From NCBI GenBank assembly GCA_035489435.1, contig DATHKG010000017.1: DNA of 64,000 nt. One strand, written 5' to 3'. The notes beneath the pieces were generated by a model that had not been told where the DNA came from, ran no database searches, and saw nothing but the letters and a program-made list of their open reading frames with translations. This document shows positions 27,426-36,308 of this stretch, piece after piece. The translations under genes were made by a program, and so were the position numbers. Each line of letters begins with the position of its first letter. Position 1 is the first letter of the stretch. The stretch comes from DATHKG01 sp035489435. GTDB lineage: Bacteria > Bacteroidota > Bacteroidia > Chitinophagales > Chitinophagaceae.

Positions 27426-28144
27426 ATGAATGACAATGATACAAAGAAAGAATATGCGAAAATACTAACCGGTTAGGGTTTGAATGATCGCGATTTAGAA
27501 AATCAATTATCGGCGTTTTAGCCGATAACCTTAAATATCGGCAAATATGCCATTTTTATTGCTAGCCTGTACATTACTGCGAAGCGACCAATACATTGTT
27601 GAGAAGTTTGAAGCAAGCCATCACTTATTCACTTGAAGATGGATCGGGTTCAAATGAAGATGGATCGGATTCAAATAAAGATTGCAAAGCAGTCAGCAAG
27701 ACAAGTTGTGCTATTGAAAAGGTAAAATGTGTATTGTTAATTTGTTGCATGGGCTGGGAGGCCGGGAGATTCTTCATTTTGGTGTTTTTCTAAAATGACC
27801 GCTATTTCAGTCAAAAACGGGTCAGTTTGACTGAAATAGCGGTCATTTTGTTTTTAGTTTTAAACCGCACCAGGGCCAACCTATTTTTTTTTAATTCCCA
27901 ATCTAAAACGTAAAATTTATATGGCACAAAAAAGGTTGGCTGTATGATTGCTGACCCTTTAATTAATGAAAACAAATAGCCTTGGTAATGAACTTCATTG
28001 GGGACATAAATGACGATCGTTCAGGTATTGAATCAGCACCTTCATTTTAAAAATATTACTAACTTGTTTCGTAATCAAGAAATCCAATATAGCCATTCCC
28101 CTTCATCTTGACAGCAATAGGTGGTGACACTTAACTATTGACAA
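27426..28144. other. 719-bp intergenic region with hairpins and a short tandem repeat
   Basis: No convincing gene. It holds an 8-bp stem at 27507-27528 (TTATCGGC/GCCGATAA), a 21-bp tandem duplication at 27635-27676 (unit GAAGATGGATCGGATTCAAA plus T) and a perfect 24-bp hairpin listed separately. A looser inverted pair (GCCAACC near 27875, GGTTGGC near 27934) surrounds A/T runs. The density of palindromes suggests remnants of mobile DNA or an accessory-region boundary. Confidence 0.5.
27792..27849. repeat. perfect 24-bp inverted repeat with 10-nt loop
   Basis: The arms at 27792-27815 and 27826-27849 are exact reverse complements, starting AAAATGACCGCTATTTCAGT and ending in its complement. The outer bases are A's on the left and T's on the right, so either strand gives a stable hairpin with a short T-run. 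It could be a strong bidirectional terminator, but neither flanking gene ends close to it: plsC runs the other way and the next gene starts at 28145. Confidence 0.9.
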
Positions 28145-28636
28145 ATGAGTAAAGAACAAACAAATGACCTTTTACAATTTCTCAAACCATTCGGTGACGA
28201 CATCATTGGACTTGTAATGTGGCTTCGTGACTTCGCATGGGACCTATGTCCTGAAGCAAACGAATTAATTTACGACAACTATAATGCAGTGGCATTTGGT
28301 TGGTCGCCGACAGACAAAGTTGGACACACCATTTGTTCAATTGCAGTGGGACGCTCAAGTAAAAATGTTCATTTTGGTTTTTATTGGGGCGGTGAACTTT
28401 CTGACCCGGACAAAATTCTTTTGGGAGAAGGAAATCAGTATCGCTATATTCTTGTTACTGACAAAAAGAGATTTCCAAAAGCCTACATTAAAAAATTGGT
28501 CAATGAAGCATTTGCAAATTCTCTTTCAAAAGTAAAAGACCAAAAGCAAATCAGGCACGGTCAAACAATTGTAAAATCAATCTCAGAAAAAAAGCGACCT
28601 GATAAAGGGGCATCAGCTTCTAAACATAAAAAATAG
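28145..28636 (+). CDS. DUF1801-family protein
   Basis: A 163-residue cytoplasmic protein with the DUF1801 (YdhG-like) pattern: an early helix, ELIYDNYNAVAFGWSPTD, CSIAVGRSSKNVHFGFYWG, and a lysine-rich tail (SEKKRPDKG). The fold resembles the iron chaperone frataxin-like/YdhG group, but no activity is established. It is a single gene, more A+T-rich than the envelope genes before it, ending 12 bp from the tRNA-like remnant; it may be accessory DNA. Confidence 0.7.
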   Translation: MSKEQTNDLLQFLKPFGDDIIGLVMWLRDFAWDLCPEANELIYDNYNAVAFGWSPTDKVGHTICSIAVGRSSKNVHFGFYWGGELSDPDKILLGEGNQYRYILVTDKKRFPKAYIKKLVNEAFANSLSKVKDQKQIRHGQTIVKSISEKKRPDKGASASKHKK

Positions 28637-28648
28637 CCCTTAAAGTTC

Positions 28649-28718
28649 GTGATCCGGATTGGATTCGAACCAATGACCTTCCAGTCTTAAAGCGGGATGT
28701 TCTTTCAACAGAGCTCAT
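28649..28718 (-). pseudogene. degenerate tRNA copy (tRNA-Arg-like)
   Basis: Read on the minus strand, the 31 nt from 28679 to 28649 are identical to the T-arm, 3' acceptor strand and one flanking base of the intact tRNA-Arg(TCT) at 30191-30264. The rest resembles a D-arm (GCTCTGTTGAA) and an anticodon arm (CGCTTTAAGACTGG) but pairs badly. The anticodon loop seems one base short against CTTCTAAG, and the 5' acceptor strand cannot pair with CCGGATC. It runs straight into the stop of the next gene, so the 5' part may have been replaced. It is not expected to be functional. Confidence 0.75.
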
Positions 28719-28725
28719 GATTTTG

Positions 28726-29385
28726 TTAAGCTCTCGCAAGTGCTACGATGTCTTTGACTTCAAGAATTCTTTTGAGGGAGCCTTTAATAACTGATTTGAT
28801 CATGGCCTGGCCCACTTCTTCTATCGTGCAAAAGCCACCGCTGAAGAACTTCCGGCCAATCGGGTACATCCACGCAAAAAACCTATATAAGCTCTTGACG
28901 TTTTTCTGACCGGGTGTTGGTTTCATAAGTCCCGGTCTGAACATATAAGCAGTTTTAAATAAGGCCAGCAATGCATTTTCAGTTGCCCCTTTAACCCGTG
29001 CCCAGGCCAGTTTGCCTTTTTCGCTGCTATCGGTACCAGCGCCTGTGATGTAGCAAAATACAAGTTCAGGATTTGCCTCAGCCAGGGTCTTGCCAACATG
29101 CATGGTTAAGTCGTAAGTGATATGTTTATAATTTTCTTTACTTATTCCGACTGACGAAATACCAAGGCAAAAAAAGCAGGCATCATAACCTTTAAGTTGA
29201 TCTTTTATTGGTGCCAGGTTATAAAAATCTGTATGAATAATCTCGCGCAGTTTGGGATTTGATCTTCCACCGGGTTTCCTGTTTATGACCAGGACTTCTG
29301 TCACTGCAGGGTTGGCCAGGCATTCCAATAACACACCTTCTCCTACCATACCTGTTGCTCCAGTAATGATTACTTTGATTCCCAT
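28726..29385 (-). CDS. NAD(P)-binding atypical SDR / epimerase-like protein
   Basis: A 219-residue Rossmann-fold protein. The dinucleotide motif GATGMVG is at residues 9-15 (MGIKVIITGATGMVGEGV), followed by ACFFCLGISS and CYITGAGTD. In place of the classical YxxxK there is WARVK, as in the atypical SDR or NmrA/TIP30-like groups. The substrate is unknown. It lies between the tRNA remnant and ung on the same strand as ung (57-bp gap). Confidence 0.8.
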   Translation of the reverse strand: MGIKVIITGATGMVGEGVLLECLANPAVTEVLVINRKPGGRSNPKLREIIHTDFYNLAPIKDQLKGYDACFFCLGISSVGISKENYKHITYDLTMHVGKTLAEANPELVFCYITGAGTDSSEKGKLAWARVKGATENALLALFKTAYMFRPGLMKPTPGQKNVKSLYRFFAWMYPIGRKFFSGGFCTIEEVGQAMIKSVIKGSLKRILEVKDIVALARA

Positions 29386-29442
29386 GATAAATTTTTCAGC
29401 TGAATATTAAGTTGGTCAGTAAATGTTGACGCAGTATTTGCA

Positions 29443-30114
29443 TCAGACGGCCCAGTCAATCGGATATTGTCCGTTGTTTATTAAATATTCATTGGTTTTG
29501 GAAAAATGTTTGCAACCGAAAAACCCGTTATGAGCTGAGAATGGTGAAGGATGAGCAGCTTTCAATACCAGGTGTTTGGTTTCATCTATCAGCGCCTGTT
29601 TTTCATGCGCGAATTTGCCCCAGAGTATGAAAACGACATGTTTTTTGTCATCTGACACTTTTTTTATGACTGTATTAGTGAAATCCTGCCAACCGATTTT
29701 GGCGTGGCTATTGGGTTCATTGGCCCTGACTGTCAGTGTTGCATTTAACATCAGGACGCCTTGTTCGGCCCATTTTGTGAGATTTCCGGTTCTGGGGACG
29801 TTTAAGCCCAGGTCGGAATACATTTCTTTGTAAATATTTACCAGAGATGGCGGCGGAGTTACTCCATCCTGGACCGAAAAGCAAAGCCCATGTGCCTGGC
29901 CGGGCCCATGATAAGGATCCTGACCAATAATCACAGCTTTGACTTTGTCGAAAGGAGTGGTATCAAAGGCATTAAATATGAGTTTTCCCGGCGGAAAGAT
30001 TGTTTTGCCGGTTTCCCGTTCTATTTTGAGGAAATCGACGATTTGGAGAAAATATGTTTTTGTGAACTCGGCTTTTAGCTCCTGCTTCCAGGACTCATTT
30101 ATTTTTACGTCCAT
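29443..30114 (-). CDS. ung: uracil-DNA glycosylase (family 1)
   Basis: A 223-residue base-excision repair enzyme that removes uracil from DNA. The water-activating motif is GQDPYHGPGQAHG with Asp66, and the DNA-intercalation motif is HPSPFSAHNGFFGC with His188. FIFWGK-type context appears as FILWGKFAHEKQ. The length and both motifs are standard for Ung. Confidence 0.97.
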   Translation of the reverse strand: MDVKINESWKQELKAEFTKTYFLQIVDFLKIERETGKTIFPPGKLIFNAFDTTPFDKVKAVIIGQDPYHGPGQAHGLCFSVQDGVTPPPSLVNIYKEMYSDLGLNVPRTGNLTKWAEQGVLMLNATLTVRANEPNSHAKIGWQDFTNTVIKKVSDDKKHVVFILWGKFAHEKQALIDETKHLVLKAAHPSPFSAHNGFFGCKHFSKTNEYLINNGQYPIDWAV

Positions 30115-30190
30115 TAATCCAAATTTCAGTTTGGGTGCAAACTAAAAAAAATTATCTTTGCGGCCGGTCTAAAAATTAGGTCGGTGAATT

Positions 30191-30264
<74 letters not shown>

Positions 30265-30271
30265 CAGAAAT

Positions 30272-30314
30272 AAACCCTGAAAGACAATCGGATTGTGAAT
30301 TTCAGGGTTTTTTT
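30272..30314 (+). terminator. intrinsic terminator after tRNA-Arg
   Basis: AAACCCTGAAA (30272-30282) pairs with TTTCAGGGTTT (30300-30310), followed by T's. It lies 8 bp after the tRNA. Confidence 0.9.
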
Positions 30315-30701
30315 GGAAAGTTACTATTGGGAAGCATCCAGACTTTCAACTAATATTCTACCGATTCTAAAACAATTCAAAAGAATCATTGAGACATAAT
30401 CATGTGGAGTTATCCAGTAGTCATTTCTGTCACTTTTAGTGCATTAGAATTTGATACCTATTGCCTTATTTGGACTAATGCAACATTAATAATCAAAGAA
30501 ATCGCCTTTATAATAATCGGTTTGGAATCCTATTGTAGAATTTAGACAATTCTACATCGTAGTCGACAATTGTTCTTGAGTATTGTTCCAAGAATTGCTT
30601 AACTTCTAATTATAAATTCGAATGTACATCCGAGCAAGTTGCGAATGTATATAATTCAAAATCATTCAAAATCGATTTCTTAATTTGTTCCGTTTGGAAA
30701 A
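30315..30701. other. 387-bp A+T-rich gap with one hairpin
   Basis: No gene seen. A perfect 9-bp hairpin (TGTAGAATT/AATTCTACA, 30534-30556, 5-nt loop) lies in the middle. It follows the tRNA-Arg and precedes a truncated TIR gene, a usual place for integrated DNA, but no integrase is in the window. Confidence 0.4.
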
Positions 30702-31040
30702 ATGCATACCAACCTAAATGCTAAGGAAAAAAATATTTTTTTAAGCTACCGCAGGGAAGATACGAGTGGTGAGACTGGACGACTGGTTGACTCGCTGAAG
30801 CAATACTTCTACGATGATCAAATTTTCCTTGACATTAACAAAATCGAACCAGGGGTCGATTTCACGGAAGCAATTTCAGAATATCTTCTATTCTCTTCAG
30901 TAGTATTAGCCATCATTGGACCAAATTGGTTGGGGAGCAAAATAAACGGCCATAACCGAATCAACGACTCTCAGGATTGGGTGCGAATCGAATTGGAAAA
31001 AGCATTGAGTCAGATGGCCCAACAACCAAGGAACTTGTAA
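30702..31040 (+). pseudogene. truncated TIR-domain protein
   Basis: 112 residues. Residues 10-105 are a recognisable bacterial TIR domain: NIFLSYRREDTSGETGRLVDSL, FLDINKIEPGVDF, VLAIIGPNW, and DWVRIELEKAL with the Glu that is catalytic in TIR NADases. Such genes normally continue for at least 30 more residues of TIR and then an effector or sensor domain. Here the frame changes to QMAQQPRNL and stops. A different frame opens just before and runs on to 31264. It is read as the 5' part of a broken gene; a short functional TIR protein is possible but less likely. Confidence 0.6.
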
Positions 31041-31264
31041 ATAATCCACATTCGGGATATGTATTGATAATGGGCGAAATACAAAAGGAGGGAGCAAGAA
31101 AGAAAATTACTGCGTATCTGGCATTCGTTTCTAAAATGCAACCAATGACTAATATCGCCAAGCCTTTGATCGTGATGGTTGAAAATAATAATGCTTCTAA
31201 AACAAGTGCGGCACGTAAAATCGCGCAATGGTCAATCGATGAGGTTCTTACACAAATTAAGTAA
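30977..31264 (+). pseudogene. open-frame remnant joined out of frame to the TIR segment
   Basis: A 95-codon frame that overlaps the end of the TIR reading frame. Its first ~14 codons are only the TIR gene read in another frame; the later part looks protein-like (KITAYLAFVSKM, PLIVMVENNNASKTSAARKI). The end vaguely recalls C-termini of penicillin-binding proteins (VxVEN...AA.IA), but this is too weak to assign. A fusion or deletion junction near 31010 is the simplest explanation. Confidence 0.35.
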
Positions 31265-31433
31265 TACTGCAAAGAGAAATTCGCTATGGTAACGAAAATC
31301 ACAGATTACCTAAGAATTTATGTGCTTTTTTGCGATAGTGATCATGTACTAAAAATGCTAGCGACCAATTTATCGACCGTCGGTGTGAACATTAAACAGA
31401 CGATAAAAAACAATTTATAAACAAATTGAGATT

Positions 31434-31814
31434 ATGGCAGAAAGACAAAAAAAATTACCAAAATGGATACTAATAGTATCAGGAATTTTTGCGTTACTTG
31501 AAGTAATGGTAAGTTTATCATTATGCTTTTCACCCCAATCGGTTTTAGAGACAGTTGATCTTAACGCAAAAGGCGTTGACTACCTGATTTATATGTGGGC
31601 TACCCGACAATTTGCACTTGGCTTTATCTTTGCTTTTGCAACATTTAAAAAGTCAATTCCTATGCTTACAATTGCATATATTTTCTTTTTAGTGATGTTT
31701 GTTGGAGACTTCTTTATAGGAATTTCACAAAAAAATAATTCACTTATCATTGCTGCTTTAGTAATGTGTATTATTTCTTCAGTAATGATATTTGCAATAA
31801 ATAGGAGAAAATAA
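31434..31814 (+). CDS. small four-helix membrane protein
   Basis: 126 residues with four predicted membrane segments (about 11-30, 50-66, 73-92, 99-119) and a basic C-terminus (NRRK). A conserved-looking loop, LETVDLNAKGVDYLIYMWATRQ, lies between helices 1 and 2. I do not recognise the family for certain. It is A+T-rich, in a region of gene remnants. Confidence 0.6.
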   Translation: MAERQKKLPKWILIVSGIFALLEVMVSLSLCFSPQSVLETVDLNAKGVDYLIYMWATRQFALGFIFAFATFKKSIPMLTIAYIFFLVMFVGDFFIGISQKNNSLIIAALVMCIISSVMIFAINRRK

Positions 31815-32033
31815 AATTTCAGGATGACACAAACATTTTCGCAAAACAACTTCTCGCAGACAACCAGGCAGAGATAAATAAATGAATTTGAGAAATGGTG
31901 GCTGGTTGGTGTTTGCAATGGGCTCACACTTTCGCGATAACCAGATCTTGAGTGAGAATCAAAGTATAATAAATTAGGTTTGCTGCTGTCTAGGTGTTAG
32001 GATTCTATGTGTATCGATCATTTAACATGTGCA

Positions 32034-32507
32034 TCACTTGCCAAAAAAAAGAAGTAACCCGTGAATAACTAAAGAAACAATTGAAACCCAAAAAAAGAAC
32101 TTAAAAACCGGGGCAATTTTATTGTTGCATGGTTTCGCAAGCCAAAAGGCTATGCAGTTGTCAGATTTCTGGAACGGTCGGTAATCTGGTTTCTGTTTTG
32201 TCCAGCCATTGTCCTCCGCAATTCGATCTGCTATCGCCCAATTCCAGGCAACGTATGCCCCATATAATATAGCGATATATGCTCCGAGAATTGAAAAGAC
32301 GATGCCTATAATTGGAAGAACTCGCGCCGGGAAATCCGTTGACTTGACAGATGTATACACGCCAATACTCGCCGCAGAAAATCCCAACAGCCAGGTTACA
32401 ATCTTAATCATTGTGTCTTTGTCAGTTCCGCCGACGCCTCCATAGTACTTCCATACTTCGAATGCATGATTTTCTTCGTCCGGGGTTTTGTCAGATGTAT
32501 TATTCAT
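32034..32507 (-). CDS. hypothetical membrane protein, three helices
   Basis: 157 residues. An acidic N-terminus (MNNTSDKTPDEENHAFEVWK) is followed by two close membrane helices (about 32-50 and 64-90), a cytoplasmic-like loop with a DNGWTKQKPDYRPFQ motif, and a third helix near the C-terminus (about 135-155). A composition of this sort is common in small phage-defence-associated or stress membrane proteins, but I cannot place it. It is a stand-alone gene. Confidence 0.6.
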   Translation of the reverse strand: MNNTSDKTPDEENHAFEVWKYYGGVGGTDKDTMIKIVTWLLGFSAASIGVYTSVKSTDFPARVLPIIGIVFSILGAYIAILYGAYVAWNWAIADRIAEDNGWTKQKPDYRPFQKSDNCIAFWLAKPCNNKIAPVFKFFFWVSIVSLVIHGLLLFFGK

Positions 32508-32662
32508 ATAATCATCTTTTCCTTTGATGTTGTCTTTAAAGATACAAAATCCCGCATGAGCAACATTAAAACGGAGCTCCGCACCAGCTTTCTTGTAAGG
32601 GAAGTCACAAAATGAAGGGTTCTATACGTATACATTTTGCTCCCTGGTGATTCCAGGCTATT

Positions 32663-33214
32663 TTATTTGACAGCCCACACAGGCTTCTGTTTAAGAATTT
32701 GTTTATATACCTGGCAAGAAGAATCATGTGCGCCGGGAAGAAAACCGATGCTCATCAAAAATTCATTAACGATCTCCCCACCAGTAAATTTGAAAGTTTT
32801 TTTAAACAACTTTACCCACTCATCTTTTGTTTTTGGATGATGATGTTTCAACCATTGTTGGAAAGAACCAAATTCTTCATCCAATTGCAGTATTGTTTTA
32901 GCATTTTCTATAGCGGCATTTATCTTTAATTTATTCCGGATGATACCGGTATCGTTCAGCAGGCGATTCCTGTCAACTTCTGTGTAGGCCGCGATCTTCT
33001 TAATGTTGAAATTGCTGTATGCTTTGCGAAAAGAAGCTTCTTTTTTCAGAATAGTTTCCCAACTCAATCCAGCCTGATTGATTTCCAGGATCAGTCTCCC
33101 AAACAATTCGTTGTCATCCGATAAAGGGAAACCGTAAAGATTATCATGATAGTTCTTATGTAGCGCTTTCCTTTCTTCCGGCTGCATTGAATTTATAATA
33201 GAACAATAGCTCAT
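32663..33214 (-). CDS. tag: DNA-3-methyladenine glycosylase I
   Basis: A 183-residue base-excision repair enzyme that removes 3-methyladenine. The expected zinc ligands are present: Cys4, His23 (NYHDN), His163 and Cys167 (PGAHDSSC). QAGLSWETILKK and GIIRNKLKINAAIENAK match the Tag core. The N-terminus departs from the usual RCxW (here SYCSI), but the cysteine position is kept. The length is normal. Confidence 0.92.
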   Translation of the reverse strand: MSYCSIINSMQPEERKALHKNYHDNLYGFPLSDDNELFGRLILEINQAGLSWETILKKEASFRKAYSNFNIKKIAAYTEVDRNRLLNDTGIIRNKLKINAAIENAKTILQLDEEFGSFQQWLKHHHPKTKDEWVKLFKKTFKFTGGEIVNEFLMSIGFLPGAHDSSCQVYKQILKQKPVWAVK

Positions 33215-33239
33215 ATCAAATACAAGTTAAAAAAGATCC

Positions 33240-33744
33240 TCAATGTTGATGTACTCCATTTACTACACGGTTACTGTTTGCTACTTGGTAACTGTAAGGG
33301 TTTGTTAACAATCGCTCCTGGTTTATTGTTCGGTCTGAATTGTTTCCCATCGACGTCAGGGCGTAGAATCGTTCAAACGTTCTTTCATATGCTTTAAAAT
33401 TCTGACGCGTTCCAATCCCCATTTGGTAGCATTATAGATTGAATTGAGGAGAAGGCCGATCAGGCCACCAATAGAGGTTGTTGTGAGAAAAAGACCAGTT
33501 TTCTTTTCCCTGAAATAAGGAATAAAAGCACGTGTTACCCGTATGGCACCGAATACATTGGTTTCAAACTGCCGGGCAAGCTGTTCATCAGTTATGGTTT
33601 CAAGCGGACCGATAAGTCCATAACCCGCATTGTTGAAAACCACATCAACATCAAACTGGCTGGTAATCTTTGACACCACTTCATTAATTTTGCAGTTGTT
33701 TTTCCTAATCCGGAAGATACCCCGGTAATAAAAATTGTTTTCAT
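33240..33744 (-). pseudogene. broken short-chain dehydrogenase gene
   Basis: The start at 33744 encodes MKTIFITGVSSGLGKTTAKL, a good SDR N-terminus with the TGxxxGxG motif. The sequence then jumps to a region normally ~40 residues later, in another frame: FDVDVVFNNAGYGLIGP, TTTSIGG and YNATKWGLE (catalytic YxxxK), 33356-33679. A second shift leads into a tail resembling FERFYALTSMGNN (33240-33422). At least one deletion and two frame changes make it non-functional. Flanking sequence shows no mobile element. Confidence 0.8.
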
Positions 33745-34125
33745 TTTGTTGTATTTAATTTAATACAACAAAGTTGTTATATCACTTTTTAACACCAAAT
33801 CACCATTTAGTAAAGGATAAATAAATTGTCCGCAGGTATTTACTTTGAATGTTTTTCAAAATGAATTTCTGAGTATAAAAAAAGAGGTGTAGAAACACCT
33901 CTCGCCAAAACTAACTGCTATATGAGAAAACATCTTTTAATATAGTCGATATCTGAAGTTGCGAATTGCATAGAATCTATCAAACTCATCATTGGATTAT
34001 CAATGGTCTAAGAGCAATTGCTTTTATGGACTCGTCATATCTATTACGATGATTTTAATAAAACCCTCTGCTCTAATTTGTAAATATTTCTTTTACTGCT
34101 GAATTAGTCATTATTTGTTCCGGGC
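33745..34125. other. 381-bp intergenic region
   Basis: A+T-rich, no gene seen apart from the terminator listed at 33877-33901. Just before the SDR pseudogene start is an inverted motif around TTGTATTAAATTTAATACAA (33751-33770), a perfect palindrome-like operator candidate in the position of an SDR promoter. Confidence 0.45.
33877..33901 (-). terminator. intrinsic terminator, minus strand
   Basis: On the minus strand, GAGGTGT (33901-33895) pairs with ACACCTC (33890-33884) around a 4-nt loop, followed by seven T's. It probably ends transcripts from the gene finishing at 34126. Confidence 0.85.
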
Positions 34126-35739
34126 CTATGCCATAGCTTTGTTCTGAACATCAAGTCCGGCTTTACTTAATCCTTCCTTAATACGGTCATGAACCAATTC
34201 ATGAAAAAGGATGGTTTTTAGTGTCTGGCAATATTTTGTTTCCATACCGGGAAACTGAATCTGAAACTCTTCAACCAGAACTGAAACTTCGTCTAGCCGC
34301 GACAGTTGACCTAATGCAGCAATTTTAGGAAGTAGATTCCAGAATACTCCTGGTATGTTAATAAGATTCGCAAATTGTAAGGCTTGCTCATAATCGCCAG
34401 AGTAGAAATGGGCAAAGAATGGTCCCAGGTTCACCCACCATGAATAATACGGATTAAGCTCAGTGGACTTTTTGAAGTAATCAATACTCTTTTCATATTC
34501 CCCTAAAATGCCAAGGAAAAAACAAGCGGCTCCCATGTGAAATGGTGATCTTTCATTTATTGAGAGCATCTTGTCTAAAGCTTTCATAGCAGCGTTTTTA
34601 TCCCTTTGAAAAATAAAGACCCAGGTCAGTGACATGGAGGCATGCTGACAGTCCGGATCAAGCTGCATTGCTTTCTGTATGCAAATATTTGCCTCATGTA
34701 TAGGGTCAGTTACTGTTTCATAACATAAGGCGATGCCATCAATATATAGCTGTGCCATTATTGCCCATGCCATCGCATTGTCGGGACTTTTGTGTAACGA
34801 TTGTTCAATCTTCTGTCTCGCTGTTTGAAAAACCTCTTCAGTATACTTTATTTCATAATGATAATACCAGAATACTGCGTCTAGCGAATGCTGATCCATG
34901 GAAGGATCCACCTGGGTCGACATCGCAAAATTTCTGCTGATGAGCCCATGAAGCCCGATTAATTTAGGTACTACCTGTTTGATGATATCATCAAAAATTT
35001 CGTAGGGATAAGTTGATTGTAATGTGCGATCGTAAGTGTGCGTCCATACCTGGGAACCAGTTGATGCATTTACCAATTGCATCGAAATCCTTAAATGTTT
35101 TTTATCACGATAAATACTTCCGGTTATCAAGTGGCTTGTATTGAGTTCTGTTCCCACTTCTCTGATATCAGGTTGTTCTCCTTTAAATTTTAAAGTGGAA
35201 AAGTAGGCGAGCACTGCGATTTCCGGAAACTGGCCGAGGTCAGAGCTTAGTTGTTCACAAAAACCGTTAATCATAAAATCATTTTCCTTTGAACCGGACA
35301 AATTCTTAAAAGGCAAAACTGCAACTCGGCTGGTGGTTAAATTTGTTGGCGCTTTGGAGATTGGAATTTCAACGACTGACCCATTCAATTTCACAGTAGG
35401 AAGAAACGCAGGTATATAACTTCCTTTGATGAATGTAATGGTAATAGGATCGCCACAACCCTCAACGCGATAGTATTCTAATAAGTTTCTTCTTAACCGA
35501 CCGGCATGAATACGAATCAAAGAATCTAATTGCGGATTAAAATTTGCGGGCTTGCCCAGCGCTTTGACCGCTATTGAATATTCTTTGATTTCGAGCGTTT
35601 TATCTTCAAGGGTTTCTGTAACAACATAGCGGAGAAAGTTCGACAGGACTGTTGATTTTTGAAATATTTTGGAGGTTAATACGCGTTCCAGTTCTGCTTT
35701 GACCGCTGAGACATCTGGCGAAGACATAAGCTTAGACAT
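34126..35739 (-). CDS. TolB-like / TPR protein with adenylate-cyclase-type N-terminal domain
   Basis: 537 residues. The first ~110 residues (FLRYVVTETLEDKTLEIKEY, NFNPQLDSLIRIHAGRLRR, YYRVEG) form a module found at the N-terminus of many soil-bacterial adenylate-cyclase-like or transcription-related proteins. A TolB/FlgO-type domain follows (about 140-270: RVAVLPFKNLSGSKEND, HLITGSIYRD), then TPR repeats (about 300-480: PDNAMAWAIMAQLYIDG, YEKSIDYFKKSTELNPYY). There is no signal peptide and no cyclase catalytic domain, so a signalling or scaffolding role in the cytoplasm is inferred. Monocistronic. Confidence 0.75.
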   Translation of the reverse strand: MSKLMSSPDVSAVKAELERVLTSKIFQKSTVLSNFLRYVVTETLEDKTLEIKEYSIAVKALGKPANFNPQLDSLIRIHAGRLRRNLLEYYRVEGCGDPITITFIKGSYIPAFLPTVKLNGSVVEIPISKAPTNLTTSRVAVLPFKNLSGSKENDFMINGFCEQLSSDLGQFPEIAVLAYFSTLKFKGEQPDIREVGTELNTSHLITGSIYRDKKHLRISMQLVNASTGSQVWTHTYDRTLQSTYPYEIFDDIIKQVVPKLIGLHGLISRNFAMSTQVDPSMDQHSLDAVFWYYHYEIKYTEEVFQTARQKIEQSLHKSPDNAMAWAIMAQLYIDGIALCYETVTDPIHEANICIQKAMQLDPDCQHASMSLTWVFIFQRDKNAAMKALDKMLSINERSPFHMGAACFFLGILGEYEKSIDYFKKSTELNPYYSWWVNLGPFFAHFYSGDYEQALQFANLINIPGVFWNLLPKIAALGQLSRLDEVSVLVEEFQIQFPGMETKYCQTLKTILFHELVHDRIKEGLSKAGLDVQNKAMA

Positions 35740-35977
35740 TTACAGTTAACACTTGGATGAGAGCTACAATTAAACAACAATGTTTAGTCGTGTGCCAGAC
35801 GAAAATATTAAACAAAATCGTTATGTAACAAGGGTAAAATCTCCAGGATTGGAAACTTGCTTAGTGCTATTACTGATATTTCAAGGAAATCCTCTGCTCG
35901 TAAATTTTATTATTTTAAGTTTTTCAGTAAGAAGAGTCGAAAAAGTAGCAATAAATGATAGTGCAAATATTTGAAAA

Positions 35978-36283
35978 CTAGCTCGATACGTTGGAAGATA
36001 AATTTCCTGAAAACATTTGAATAAGAATTATTGAGATGACTATCACAAGAATTGATTCCAAAGCTAGTCTGACCACTGTTGAAATGAAGTTTATAAAACC
36101 GGAAATTTTTAACTCGGCAAATTCCGTGCTAAATGTTGGTTTTGAAGATTTTTGATAAAGGGTATCCAGCTGGCTATTACGTTTGAGTGAATCAAACTCT
36201 GTTTACGTATACGCGGATAGCGATCCGAAAAAAATAATCATGCAGAGAAGATATTTTGCCAACCTGATGTCGATTAGATTCAT
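35978..36283 (-). pseudogene. small membrane-protein gene interrupted by one in-frame TAA
   Basis: Starting 25 bp after the stop of the upstream outer-membrane gene (36309), a frame opens with MNLIDIRLAKYLLCMIIFFG (signal-like) and SLSAYT, then TAA. It continues in the same frame for 74 codons: TEFDSLKRNSQLDTLYQ, FAELKISGFINFISTVVR, then a membrane helix (ALESILVIVISIILIQM) and SGNLSSNVSS before TAG. The single stop in an otherwise protein-like 101-codon frame suggests a recently inactivated gene, a sequencing error or readthrough. The family is unknown. The rest of the gap (35740-35977) shows nothing. Confidence 0.45.
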
Positions 36284-36308
36284 TTCTCTTAGTTTCAGAT
36301 TTCACTAC

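Noticed and set aside
27596..27793. Small Ser/Asp/Gly-rich frame containing the 21-bp tandem repeat
   Set aside because: Only 65 codons, most of the apparent composition comes from the duplication, and there is no homology-like motif.
30977..31264. Assignment of the TIR-adjacent tail as a penicillin-binding protein C-terminus
   Set aside because: The similarity is limited to a vague VxVEN...AA pattern; no SxxK, SxN or KTG motif is present.
31286..31420. 44-codon frame (MVTKITDYLRIYV) after the TIR remnant
   Set aside because: Too short to judge, with no signal peptide or domain; possibly part of the same decayed gene.
35780..35974. 64-codon plus-strand frame
   Set aside because: It lies in A+T-rich intergenic DNA and has no supporting features.
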